A stretch of DNA of 64,000 bases from JAKZVK01 sp965261065 (GTDB taxonomy: Bacteria; Acidobacteriota; Terriglobia; Bryobacterales; UBA6623): contig OZ253444.1 in NCBI GenBank assembly GCA_965261065.1, positions 7,316,001 to 7,380,000 of the forward strand, read 5' to 3'. The notes under the pieces are model-generated. The model was given only the letters and a program-made list of their open reading frames with translations, was not told the origin of the DNA and ran no database searches. This document shows, piece after piece, positions 8,473 to 17,053 of this stretch. The translations under genes were made by a program, and so were the position numbers. How positions within the stretch are numbered: position 1 is the first letter of the stretch; each line of letters opens with the position of its first letter.

Positions 8473-9365
8473 ACGTGCACTTCCTTGTTTTGGGCTTCAC
8501 GGACGGAAAAGTCGCCGGCGAGGGCGCCACGCAGGGCTACTTCTTCGGTGGCCACGGCGGCGAAGGCATCGGTCTCGGCAACCAGCAGAGGCTTGTGCGA
8601 GAAGGAGTCTTTGACGTATCCCATGGCGTCGGCGGTCGCGGCGACGCAACTGTACGAGCCGTCGAGAGCGGCCGTGGCCGCTTGTAGGGCTTGTTCGAGG
8701 GTCAAGCCGTTGCGCAGTTGCGCGGCCAGGTAGACGCCGATGACCTCCGAGTCGTTTTCGGTGTAGAACTTGACTCCGCGTTGCTCGTACTGCCGGCGAA
8801 GCTTGTGGTAGTTGGTGATGTGGCCATTGTGCACGACGGCGACATCGGGAGAGCCGTGCGCCCAGAACGGTTGCGAGTGGCTCAGGTCGACGCGCGATTC
8901 GGTCGACATGCGCGTGTGGCCGATGCCGTGATAGCCGGTCCGGTTGGAGACGTGATAACTCGCTTCGAGTTGATCGGGCGAGCCGACTTGCTTCACGATG
9001 TCGAGCCGGTGGCCCATGCTGACGACTTCCACTTGGTGCCCGTTTTGTTGGAGCGCGGCTTCGAGGGCGTAGGGATTGATATCGCCTTCGATCGTGAAGG
9101 ATAGGTAGTCGCCCGCGATTGCGACGTCATGAACGGTGCCGAGGGATGACGCGAGTTTAGGTAACCGCGTCTCCCAGCCATTCGATCCGCTCTCGGGCAG
9201 CTTCACTCGGACGGCCAACCCGTCGCTGGGCTTTGAGGCGTAGAGAGCGACGCCTGCCGAGTCCGGGCCGCGGCAGGCCAGGGCCTTGAGCATTGACAAC
9301 AGAGTGGCGCCCGCGGAGCCCTCGTCGCCGTGTGTTTTGTCCCAGTAGCCTACGATTCCGCACAT
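8460..9365 (-). CDS. mgsA: N-methylglutamate synthase subunit A (class II glutamine amidotransferase)
   Basis: 301-aa Ntn-hydrolase glutaminase domain. It starts MCGIVGYW, so Cys2 would become the N-terminal nucleophile after Met removal. Further landmarks are GIGHTRMSTES, the PFWAHG...VVHNGHITN core and NDSEVIG. In the pathway it would hydrolyse gamma-glutamylmethylamide, releasing methylamine to MgsC. It is the first gene of the cluster. The 232 bp upstream (9366-9597) hold one 43-bp repeat copy and probably the cluster promoter. Confidence 0.88.
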   Translation of the reverse strand: MCGIVGYWDKTHGDEGSAGATLLSMLKALACRGPDSAGVALYASKPSDGLAVRVKLPESGSNGWETRLPKLASSLGTVHDVAIAGDYLSFTIEGDINPYALEAALQQNGHQVEVVSMGHRLDIVKQVGSPDQLEASYHVSNRTGYHGIGHTRMSTESRVDLSHSQPFWAHGSPDVAVVHNGHITNYHKLRRQYEQRGVKFYTENDSEVIGVYLAAQLRNGLTLEQALQAATAALDGSYSCVAATADAMGYVKDSFSHKPLLVAETDAFAAVATEEVALRGALAGDFSVREAQNKEVHVWRN

Positions 9366-9533
9366 GGTGTTTTAGCCTGAAGACGCGGGCCCACAGACTC
9401 CAGCAGGAAGGTCAGTATTGCAGACCGGTGATGGCGAACGCTAGTTGAGGGTCGAGAAGGCGAGCCGCCCAAACGGCCATTGAGAGACCGGGCTTAGAAC
9501 GCCCGCCGGGGCTAGAGGTATTTGAGTGGGCGG

Positions 9534-9576
9534 CAGGGTTCGTGCCGGACCGCTCCCTGACGGTCACGGCTCGGTT
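9534..9576. repeat. 43-bp direct repeat, copy 2
   Basis: Identical to 1102-1144 and in the same orientation. It lies between mgsA and the TonB-receptor gene, with the same GACCG/CGGTC hairpin. See copy 1. Confidence 0.85.
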
Positions 9577-9597
9577 GTTTCCGAGTTGCTTGGACGG

Positions 9598-12294
9598 TTA
9601 GAAGGCAAAGCGTAGGAGGAAGCGGAACGTGCGGCCGTCGTTGAGCGTGTTCGTGATCTGGCCGAAATTCGGGGAGGTTAGGGCCCGGCCCGGTTCGGCG
9701 AACTGGGGCTGGTTGAACAGATTGATCGCCTCGGCTCGGAGTACCAGGAGTCTCTCCTGGCCCAGCGGCCAGTTCTTCGACAGCGCCGCGTTAACGTTGC
9801 TGATGCCGCCTTTGTGAAACGTGTTGCTGCCGAGATTTCCACGAAGGTCGGTCGGCGCTAGGAAGCCGAAGGCGGACGGGGGCAGCAGCTCTTGCGAAGT
9901 GTCCGGGTGGCCGATGGTTCGCCCCAGCACCGATGGATCGAGCAGATTCGGGCGGTCGCTGCTCGCCCCATCTACGTTGCCAAAGCCCGGACCGTCGGAC
10001 CCAGCGCGGACCGAGAAGGGCGTGCCGGACTTGAGAAGAACAACGGTGCTAACTTGCCAGCTTTCCAGCGAACGGTTCCACCAAGCGCGCGAGGCGCCCA
10101 GCAGAGGGGTCTCGTAGGTAAGATGACCCAGCACGGCGTGACGCTGATCGAAGGCGCTCAAACCCTTCATGTCCTGGTGGACGTTGAACTCAGACTGGCC
10201 TCGCGCGTTGAACCCATCGCGGCCGGTACCGGTGCTCGTGTAGGGCGCACCCAGGTCAATCGCCTTGCTGAACCAATACGAGGCATCAACCGTCCAACGA
10301 TGCCACCGCGGCGTGGCGACCGTGAGCTTCGCGGCGTCGTAGTAGCCTCGCGAGCCGTTCAAGAACTTGCGGATATCGAGGATACTCCGGTCAGGACGAC
10401 GTTCATTCACCGTGGCTGTTATTTGAGGGATGCCCTCAACGGGCCGCCCGCGGTTGAGGTTCCACATCGAGAGGATCTTGTGGGTGCGGCTGCCGACGTA
10501 ACCCGTGGTCAACGTCCATTCATTCCCCAGCGGCAGTTCCCAACTGAAGTTGTACTGGTGCGAGTAGGGCGTCGCCAGATTGGGGTCGTGTTGGAAGAGA
10601 GTGGCGGGCGTCGTAGGGTCAACGTCGTCCGGGTCGATGTCGCCTAAGGGGTTGACGAGGTCGGGCGTCTGGACCGTGATGCGCAGGTTGCCCGGAAGGT
10701 TGTAGCGAATCTGACTGTAGGTGATCGGGGCGATTCGGCCGTAGTGCAACCCATAGGCGGCACGGATGACGCCGAGACGATCGCCCAAACGATAGGCCAG
10801 CCCGAGGTACGGCCCGATATTGTTGCAGTCGCACCCGAACGGCATCGTGTCGAGCCGGTTCACTTCAATGGGGACCGTCCAGGGCTCGTAGCGAAGGCCG
10901 ATGTTGACCGTGAGGTTCTGTGTTGCTCTCCACTCGTCGCCGAAGAAGAAGCTCGTCTGCCAATTGCGGTACCCGCGGTGGACGTTGCCGATCGAGATGA
11001 TGAACTCGCTGGCCTCGCCCAGCAGGAAGTTCGTCACCGAGTCCCGGCCGAAGTTATTTCGGAAGAGGTAGAAAGGCAGGTGGCTATTGGCCTCGGACCC
11101 GTTGACTTGCCGGCGCATCAACTCGAATCCGGCGTTCCAGCTATGGCGTCCTCGGGTCTGCCGCACGCGGCCGCCATACCGGAACTGGTTTTGCGCGCGA
11201 TCGAGCGGTACCCTCGAGCTGCCGATCCGTTCGAACACAAAGCCGGTGGAGATGTTCGCGCCGGGGTACGACTCGTCAGGTAGGATGATCGACGAGACCC
11301 GATCGAAGCCGGCCGTGAAATCGGTGATTGTCGCGGGCGACCAGACCCGGTTCCACGTGATCCGCGCGTCGTGGGAGCGCGTCGTGGTATTCGGGTTCTG
11401 CCCCCCGACGAGCTGGAACGCTTCGACCTTTTGGGTCCGGAAGCGGTAACGCATGATGAGCCGGTCGCGGTCTGAGGTGTCCTGCTGCAGCCGACCGCTG
11501 AGATTGTTGTTGTCGATTCGCTGCGGAGCGTTCGTGTTGAGGGCGCGTTCGTTGATGTCGGTGCGGTTTGGCAACTCCTTCGGATACGCGGCAAGGATCC
11601 TTTCGATGAACTCGCGTTTCTGTGGATCATTCGTCAGCGGGGTTCGTTCGTCCGGGCGAGGCACGAGGATGTTCCCATTGACGTTGCCCCGGATCTCGTC
11701 GCGCGACGCATCGACGCTGAAAAACGCGCCCTTCCACACCGGAGCGGTCAGCGCGGCGCCGTAGTTGTTCTCGCGGGCCGGCCGAACGCTGCCGACCTGG
11801 AAGAACGAGCGGGCGCTGAAGATGCTGTTGTTGTGTCCCCAGGAGAGGTTGCCGTGAACCCCTTGGCCGGTTGAGGGACTCACGTGCACTGTGCTCGCCG
11901 GGCTTCCGCCGAGCTCGCTGCCGAAGTATCGCTTCTCCGGGTCAAATTCCCGGAGGATGGTGGCGGTCGTTCCGACGCGCTGGTTCAGCTCTTTGAGGAC
12001 GTTGTTGTCGATGAGCTGGATCTGGACGTTTTCGTTGCGGCGGCTCTCTCCGCCGGCAACGTCCACTTCGCCGAGAAGATTGAGTTCGGTGCGGGTGTTC
12101 TCGTCCTGCTCCTCAGATGCAGAGGATGGCTGGCCGTTGTCCGAGGGCGCCGAGTCGGCTGCAGCGGCTTTCTCCGACGCGTCGCGGGCCGTAGCGGGCG
12201 ACTGCGTCGGGGGATCGCTCGCCGCGAGCACGGCCGCGCCAAGGCAAAGCAGCGTCAGCAAACGCCAGGGAGACTTCAGACGTGACGTGCTCAT
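9598..12294 (-). CDS. TonB-dependent receptor, Oar-like outer membrane protein
   Basis: 898-aa outer-membrane beta-barrel of the large acidobacterial Oar-like group. It has a signal peptide (LLTLLCLGAAVLAA, about residues 11-24), then a Gln/Glu/Ser-rich linker to about 70. A plug-like region follows (about 75-200), then many amphipathic barrel strands ending FRFLLRFAF with the terminal Phe of outer-membrane proteins. ATG at 12294 is preferred over a TTG one codon upstream. The carboxypeptidase-regulatory-like N-domain common in this group is not evident. The substrate is unknown. It lies directly upstream of, and on the same strand as, the methylamine cluster, separated by 232 bp, so co-regulation is possible but unproven. 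Confidence 0.8.
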   Translation of the reverse strand: MSTSRLKSPWRLLTLLCLGAAVLAASDPPTQSPATARDASEKAAAADSAPSDNGQPSSASEEQDENTRTELNLLGEVDVAGGESRRNENVQIQLIDNNVLKELNQRVGTTATILREFDPEKRYFGSELGGSPASTVHVSPSTGQGVHGNLSWGHNNSIFSARSFFQVGSVRPARENNYGAALTAPVWKGAFFSVDASRDEIRGNVNGNILVPRPDERTPLTNDPQKREFIERILAAYPKELPNRTDINERALNTNAPQRIDNNNLSGRLQQDTSDRDRLIMRYRFRTQKVEAFQLVGGQNPNTTTRSHDARITWNRVWSPATITDFTAGFDRVSSIILPDESYPGANISTGFVFERIGSSRVPLDRAQNQFRYGGRVRQTRGRHSWNAGFELMRRQVNGSEANSHLPFYLFRNNFGRDSVTNFLLGEASEFIISIGNVHRGYRNWQTSFFFGDEWRATQNLTVNIGLRYEPWTVPIEVNRLDTMPFGCDCNNIGPYLGLAYRLGDRLGVIRAAYGLHYGRIAPITYSQIRYNLPGNLRITVQTPDLVNPLGDIDPDDVDPTTPATLFQHDPNLATPYSHQYNFSWELPLGNEWTLTTGYVGSRTHKILSMWNLNRGRPVEGIPQITATVNERRPDRSILDIRKFLNGSRGYYDAAKLTVATPRWHRWTVDASYWFSKAIDLGAPYTSTGTGRDGFNARGQSEFNVHQDMKGLSAFDQRHAVLGHLTYETPLLGASRAWWNRSLESWQVSTVVLLKSGTPFSVRAGSDGPGFGNVDGASSDRPNLLDPSVLGRTIGHPDTSQELLPPSAFGFLAPTDLRGNLGSNTFHKGGISNVNAALSKNWPLGQERLLVLRAEAINLFNQPQFAEPGRALTSPNFGQITNTLNDGRTFRFLLRFAF

Positions 12295-12584
12295 CAACGT
12301 TTTTTCAAGGAGAGAGACATACTGCGGTCGTGCGTGTGGATGAACACGGTGTCGGCCGGTAGGGCGGCGCTGGAGGACAGCAAGGTCGCTGTTATCAATG
12401 AAGACATACGGTTTCGGTGCTTCATTTGGACCTCCGCGAGCATGGCCTCACCCCGTTCGTGATCTTAGCAGGGAGGGCATTGACCATGACGTAGGGGGTG
12501 CGCGACAAGAAAGTGATGATTTGCGGGTCCCCTTTTTTGCGTGCGAATCCTTACGTAGTGATACGTTAGGAAAGGAGGCGTACT

Positions 12585-13016
12585 ATGCCCGAATCTCTCG
12601 TCGCGCTCGAACGTCAACGAAAGGCCATCCTCGCTCGGATTCTCGATCTAGGAGACTTCCGCAGCGGATCCATCAGCGCTGTCAGCGGCCGCTGCGGCAA
12701 ACCGTCCTGCCGCTGCCATCAGCCCGGCCAGCCCGCTCATGGCCCGAACTACCGCCTGGCCAGGAAGGTCAACGGCAAGATCGTGAGTGAGACCTTTTCC
12801 TCGCCCGCCCAGCGGCGCAAAGCGCAACGCGAAGTTGAGGCTTTTCACCGCTTCCGGGAGCTGAGCCGACAACTGCTCGAAGTCAACGAACAGATCTGCC
12901 GCTTGCGCCCCGTCGCCGAGGACGCCGAGCTGAGTCCGCAGGAAAAAAACGGCCGAGGCGATCCAGCAAGAAGTCGCCGTAGAAGTAGGGAGGCTGCTAC
13001 GGGTCGTCTTGTGTGA
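12585..13016 (+). CDS. ISKra4 transposase, N-terminal frame
   Basis: 143-aa frame with ATG and AGGAGG just upstream. It carries a GRCGKPSCRC zinc-finger-like motif, then a basic/coiled segment. After residue 119 (SPQE) the sequence turns unnatural, just where an A7 run (about 12943-12949) occurs. The other frame then gives a sensible continuation, KKTAEAIQQEVAVEVGRLL, that leads into the next frame. The full transposase is therefore probably made by slippage at A7 (net +1, or equivalently -2). Confidence 0.8.
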   Translation: MPESLVALERQRKAILARILDLGDFRSGSISAVSGRCGKPSCRCHQPGQPAHGPNYRLARKVNGKIVSETFSSPAQRRKAQREVEAFHRFRELSRQLLEVNEQICRLRPVAEDAELSPQEKNGRGDPARSRRRSREAATGRLV

Positions 13017-14232
13017 GAGGCGCAAGCGCGGGTCGCTCGACCTCGAAGCCGTCGAACAGGCGACGCGCGACGCGCTGCATCAAGCCGGCGCTGTCTTGCT
13101 CGAGACGCTGTTGAACGAAGACGCGGCCGGCGAATCGCAGCAGCCCTGCGCCTGCGGCTCGCCAGCGCGCTACGCCGGTCGGCGGCCGAAGAAGCTCGTC
13201 ACGATGCTGGGCGAGGTCGTCGTCGAACGGCCGTACTATCACTGCAGCCGCTGCGGCAAAGGCTTCGCGCCGCACGACCAAGAGCTGGCCGTCAAAGCGA
13301 CGCAGTATTCGCCAGGCGTGCGCCGCATGACGGCGCTGGTCGGCTCCGAGACGTCGTTCGATCGTGGTCGCGCGTTGCTCGACGAGTTGGCCGGAGTGCG
13401 GCTGACCGCCAAGGCTGTCGAGCGCGAAGCCGAGGCGATCGGCGAAGATGTCGCCAGCGAAGAACAAGCCGCGATCGCGCGCGCCGTACCGCTGGAGCTT
13501 CCTGCGATGTCAGGACCTGAAACTCCGATTCTCTACATCGAGATGGACGGCACGCGCGAGGTCAAGCTCGGCTGTGTGTTCACGCAAACAAGCTGCGACG
13601 AACAAGGCCGTCCCGTGCGCGACGAAGACTCGACCAGCTACACCGGCGCGATCGAGGACGCCGCCGCCTTCGGACGCCGCATTTACAGCGAGGCTTGGCG
13701 ACGGGGTTGGAGTCGGGCGCGCAAGAAGGTCGTGCTTGGCGACGGTGCGGGCTGGATCTGGAATCTTTCGCACGAATACTTTCCCGGCGCGATCGAGATC
13801 GTCGACTTGTATCACGCTCGCGAACATCTGTGGGAGCTGGCGTCGAAGCTGTTTCCCCAACAACAAAAGCGCCTCCGCGGTTGGGCGCGGCGCATGCAGA
13901 AAAAGCTCGACGCGGGGCGCATCGAGCAACTCGTCACTGCGCTGCGCGAGATCGAAACCGACGACCCGGAGTTGGCGCATCCGCTGGCGCTGGAGGCGGA
14001 CTACTTCCAGCGCCATGCGGAGCGCATGCGTTACGGCGAGTTTCGCCGGCAGGGCTTGTTTGTGGGCTCAGGCGTGATCGAGGCGGGTTGCCGCACCGTC
14101 ATTGCGAGTCGGTTGAAGCGCTCGGGCATGTTCTGGAGCGTGCGCGGCGCGAACGCTATCACGGCTTTGCGTTGCGCACGGCTCAGCAACCGCTTCGACG
14201 ACTACTGGGAGAATCGCGCTCGCGCGGCCTGA
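13009..14232 (+). CDS. ISKra4 transposase, catalytic frame (22 aa deleted)
   Basis: DDE-type catalytic part. It has a CACG...CSRCG zinc region, then the first-Asp block YIEMDGT, VVLGDGAGWIWNL, VDLYHAREHLWE, and the C-terminal GSGVIEAGCRTVIASRLK typical of ISKra4. Right after MDGT it lacks 22 residues present in copy 2, a 66-bp in-frame loss between two CGGCACG repeats. The missing part flanks the first catalytic Asp, so this copy is probably inactive. TTG at 13009 is the formal start, but the frame is open upstream to the A7 run. Confidence 0.82.
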   Translation: MCERRKRGSLDLEAVEQATRDALHQAGAVLLETLLNEDAAGESQQPCACGSPARYAGRRPKKLVTMLGEVVVERPYYHCSRCGKGFAPHDQELAVKATQYSPGVRRMTALVGSETSFDRGRALLDELAGVRLTAKAVEREAEAIGEDVASEEQAAIARAVPLELPAMSGPETPILYIEMDGTREVKLGCVFTQTSCDEQGRPVRDEDSTSYTGAIEDAAAFGRRIYSEAWRRGWSRARKKVVLGDGAGWIWNLSHEYFPGAIEIVDLYHAREHLWELASKLFPQQQKRLRGWARRMQKKLDAGRIEQLVTALREIETDDPELAHPLALEADYFQRHAERMRYGEFRRQGLFVGSGVIEAGCRTVIASRLKRSGMFWSVRGANAITALRCARLSNRFDDYWENRARAA

Positions 14233-14338
14233 ACCTCACAAATTTGTCGCACACCCTGACGTAGGTAGAAGCTGGGCGGCCAGCTCTACGGTGGTCTTCA
14301 GACCGTTGGGGTCCGGGGGGATTCGGCATACTAAAGGC

Positions 14339-17053
14339 GTGATTTGGGCACTCTCAAGCGGAGCGGTGCGAGGCTTTGTTCTCGGTGTGGGTCTGTTCGT
14401 TGTCAGCTCGGCCGGATACGCAGCCAAGGCGGACGAGTTCTTCGAACTGCGTGTGCGGCCCGTCTTGGCGAAGAACTGCTTCGCCTGCCACACACGGTCG
14501 AAACTCGGCGGCCTACGCCTGGACTCGCGGGAGGGGATGGTCGAGGGTGGCAGCCGCGGGCCGGCAATTGTACCGGGTGATCCCGAGAAGAGCCTGCTGC
14601 TCCAAGCGGTTCGTCATGATCACGCCGAGCTTGCGATGCCTCCACAAGGCAAGCTCAGCGCGGAAGAAGTGCACGATCTTGCAATGTGGATTGAGGACGG
14701 CGCCCGTTGGCCGAATGCGGCTACGCGGGCCTCGCGCGGGACAGGCCGCTTTCGTATCACTCCCGAGCAGCGCGCCTTCTGGTCGTTCCAGCCGATCGGC
14801 GACCCCGAGCCGCCACCTATTCACAATGCTTCGTGGCCTCGAAGCGCCGTCGACAGTTTCATCCTGGCGAAGCTCGAAGCACAGGGTCTGAAGCCCGGCG
14901 GAGCGGCAGACAAGCGGACTCTCATTCGCCGCGCGACGTTCGACCTGATCGGGCTGCCACCGACGCCGGAGGAGGTCGAGGCCTTCCTGGCTGATGAATC
15001 GCCGGACGCTTTCGCTCGGGTGATCGACCGCCTGCTGGCATCACCGCACTACGGCGAACGATGGGGACGCTACTGGCTCGACATCGCGCGCTACTCCGAC
15101 GACGTGCTTATCGGGGACGCGCCGCAGTTCTACCACTACCGCGACTGGGTCATCGAGGCGTTCAACAGCGACATGCCCTATGACCTCTTCGTCAAAGCGC
15201 AGTTCGCGGCGGACCTTCTGCCCGACGTGGACAACAAGAAGCTTCTCCCGGCGCTCACGGTCTTCGTGGACGCGCCGAGCGAGTTCACCGATGACGACCG
15301 TGTCGATGTCGCGACCCGCGGCTTCCTCGGCCTTACCGGCGCCTGCGCCAAGTGCCATGACCACAAGTACGACCCGATTCCGACCGAGGACTACTACTCG
15401 CTGCTCGGCGTCTTTCGCAGTACGCAATATCGCGAGGTCCCTCTCGCCGATCCGAACGTAGTCGAGAACTTCAAACAACGAAAGAGGGAATACGAGCAGG
15501 CGAGGGACGAGCTGAAGGATTTCTTGACAACGGAAAGCTACCAGCTCGGCGACATTCTCGCCGCGCGAACGCGCGATTACCTGGTTGCCGCCTGGAAAGT
15601 CCTGGGCCCGGCTCAAAGAGAGGCACCGGAAGTGGCTACGGGAAGCCGCCTCAACCTGAAAACCCTCGATCGTTGGATCGACTACCTACGCCGGCCTGGG
15701 AAGCAGCATCCCTTCTTGCGCAAGTGGGAGGAAGCGTTGGCGTCGGGCGCGGAGCAGACGGCCATCCGCGCCGAGTCGGACCGCCTCCAGAAGCTGTTGC
15801 TGAACGTCATCCGCGACAAGAAAGAAGTCGACGAGTTCAATAGGATTATTTCTCACGGGTACACGACCGGCCGGATGTTGGGTGAAGTCGAAGGTAAGAC
15901 GATGGATCGGCCCAAGTACATCTTGTGGCAGGATCTACTGGCCGAGGGGAAAGCCGGCGGGTCCTTCAACCGGCAGGTCCCGAACGTGGACGGGGTTCTC
16001 TATTACCAAGGCGAGCAACTCGAACGCTTCCTCCCCGAGCGGTGGCGAAGGTTTATTGCCACGAAGCAGGAGGAAGTCGCGCGGCTTGAGAGGGCGGTCC
16101 CGAAGCCGTACCCTTACCTGAGCGCCATCGAGGACGTCCCGGAGCCGAAGAACCTGCGCGTCCACATCCGCGGGAACCCACAGAACTTGGGCGACGAAGC
16201 GCCGCGGCGGTTCTTGCAAGTGTTGAGCCGCGGAGATCCGCCGCCTTTCACCGTCGGCAGCGGCAGACGGGAGTTGGCCGAAGCCATCGCCACGCCCGAC
16301 AATCCTCTCACGGCGCGAGTGATCGTAAACCGGCTGTGGCAACATCATTTCGGCCAGGGGATCGTCCGCACACCGAGCAACTTCGGGCAGACCGGCGACC
16401 GCCCCAGCCACCCCGCGCTGCTCGACTACCTGGCGCGGCGGCTGATCAGGAATCGCTGGTCGTTGAAGTCGCTTCACCGCGAGATCATGTTGTCGGCGAC
16501 GTACGCGCTGAGCCCCACGATCCGCCGGGAGAACCACGCATTGGGCCCCGGCAATCGCCTCCTGTGGCGCTACCCACGCCGCCGCCTCGACGCCGAAGCG
16601 CTGCGCGATTCGCTGTTATTCGCGGCGGGCGCCCTCGACCCGAAGCGCGGCGGTCCGCCCGTGGCTCTCGAGGATCCGGGCAACACCCGCCGAACCGTCT
16701 ACGGCAAGGTAAGCCGCGGGCGGTTGGACAACATGCTCGCGACTTTCGATTTCCCGAATCCGAACATGACGAGCGCCCGGCGGGTCGGCACGACCGTGCC
16801 CCTACAGCGGCTGTTCCTGCTCAATAGTGACTTCATGATGCGCCAATCGGAAACGCTCGCCGCTCGGCTGGAGTGCGAAGCGGGCCGGGACGCCCGGGCC
16901 AAGGTGAGCCGCGCCTATCAACTCCTGTTCCAACGCGGTCCCACGGCGAGGGAACTCCGTGCGGGGCTCGAGTTCACGGACCAAGGAGAACGAACTTGGC
17001 CGCAGTATGCTCAGGTGCTACTGAGTTCGAATGAGTTTCTCTATGTCGAGTAG
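14339..17053 (+). CDS. Secreted cytochrome-c-like / DUF1549 / DUF1553 protein (PSD1 type)
   Basis: About 904 aa. A signal peptide is visible from GTG 14339 (FVLGVGLFVVSSAGYAAK). An earlier GTG at 14291 would add 16 residues. A PSCyt1 domain follows with one haem motif CFACH near residue 45, then DUF1549 (SAVDSFILAKLEAQGL through CAKCHDHKYDPIP, whose CAKCH could bind a second haem), and DUF1553 to the end (DNPLTARVIVNRLWQHHFGQG). The family is secreted and of unknown reaction, usually paired with DUF1501. Its last 23 bases overlap the next gene. The ISKra4 insertion ends 82 bp before the start and may have removed the native promoter. Confidence 0.82.
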   Translation: MIWALSSGAVRGFVLGVGLFVVSSAGYAAKADEFFELRVRPVLAKNCFACHTRSKLGGLRLDSREGMVEGGSRGPAIVPGDPEKSLLLQAVRHDHAELAMPPQGKLSAEEVHDLAMWIEDGARWPNAATRASRGTGRFRITPEQRAFWSFQPIGDPEPPPIHNASWPRSAVDSFILAKLEAQGLKPGGAADKRTLIRRATFDLIGLPPTPEEVEAFLADESPDAFARVIDRLLASPHYGERWGRYWLDIARYSDDVLIGDAPQFYHYRDWVIEAFNSDMPYDLFVKAQFAADLLPDVDNKKLLPALTVFVDAPSEFTDDDRVDVATRGFLGLTGACAKCHDHKYDPIPTEDYYSLLGVFRSTQYREVPLADPNVVENFKQRKREYEQARDELKDFLTTESYQLGDILAARTRDYLVAAWKVLGPAQREAPEVATGSRLNLKTLDRWIDYLRRPGKQHPFLRKWEEALASGAEQTAIRAESDRLQKLLLNVIRDKKEVDEFNRIISHGYTTGRMLGEVEGKTMDRPKYILWQDLLAEGKAGGSFNRQVPNVDGVLYYQGEQLERFLPERWRRFIATKQEEVARLERAVPKPYPYLSAIEDVPEPKNLRVHIRGNPQNLGDEAPRRFLQVLSRGDPPPFTVGSGRRELAEAIATPDNPLTARVIVNRLWQHHFGQGIVRTPSNFGQTGDRPSHPALLDYLARRLIRNRWSLKSLHREIMLSATYALSPTIRRENHALGPGNRLLWRYPRRRLDAEALRDSLLFAAGALDPKRGGPPVALEDPGNTRRTVYGKVSRGRLDNMLATFDFPNPNMTSARRVGTTVPLQRLFLLNSDFMMRQSETLAARLECEAGRDARAKVSRAYQLLFQRGPTARELRAGLEFTDQGERTWPQYAQVLLSSNEFLYVE

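Larger units (their letters stand above)
12496..14256 (+). mobile_element. ISKra4-family insertion sequence, copy 1 (internally deleted)
   Basis: 1761-bp element. Ends are GGGTGCGCGACAA and (reverse complement of the right end) GGGTGTGCGACAA. A 9-bp target duplication TGACGTAGG is present at 12487-12495 and 14257-14265. Compared with copy 2 (30072-31899) it lacks 66 bp in the transposase, plus one base near the left end. It sits 82 bp upstream of the preferred start of the DUF1549/DUF1553 gene and probably separates it from its promoter. Confidence 0.92.

Noticed and set aside
12943..12949. Classic -1 ribosomal frameshift at A-AAA-AAC in ISKra4
   Set aside because: The -1 frame meets a TAG about 10 codons later; only the +1/-2 frame continues into the catalytic part.
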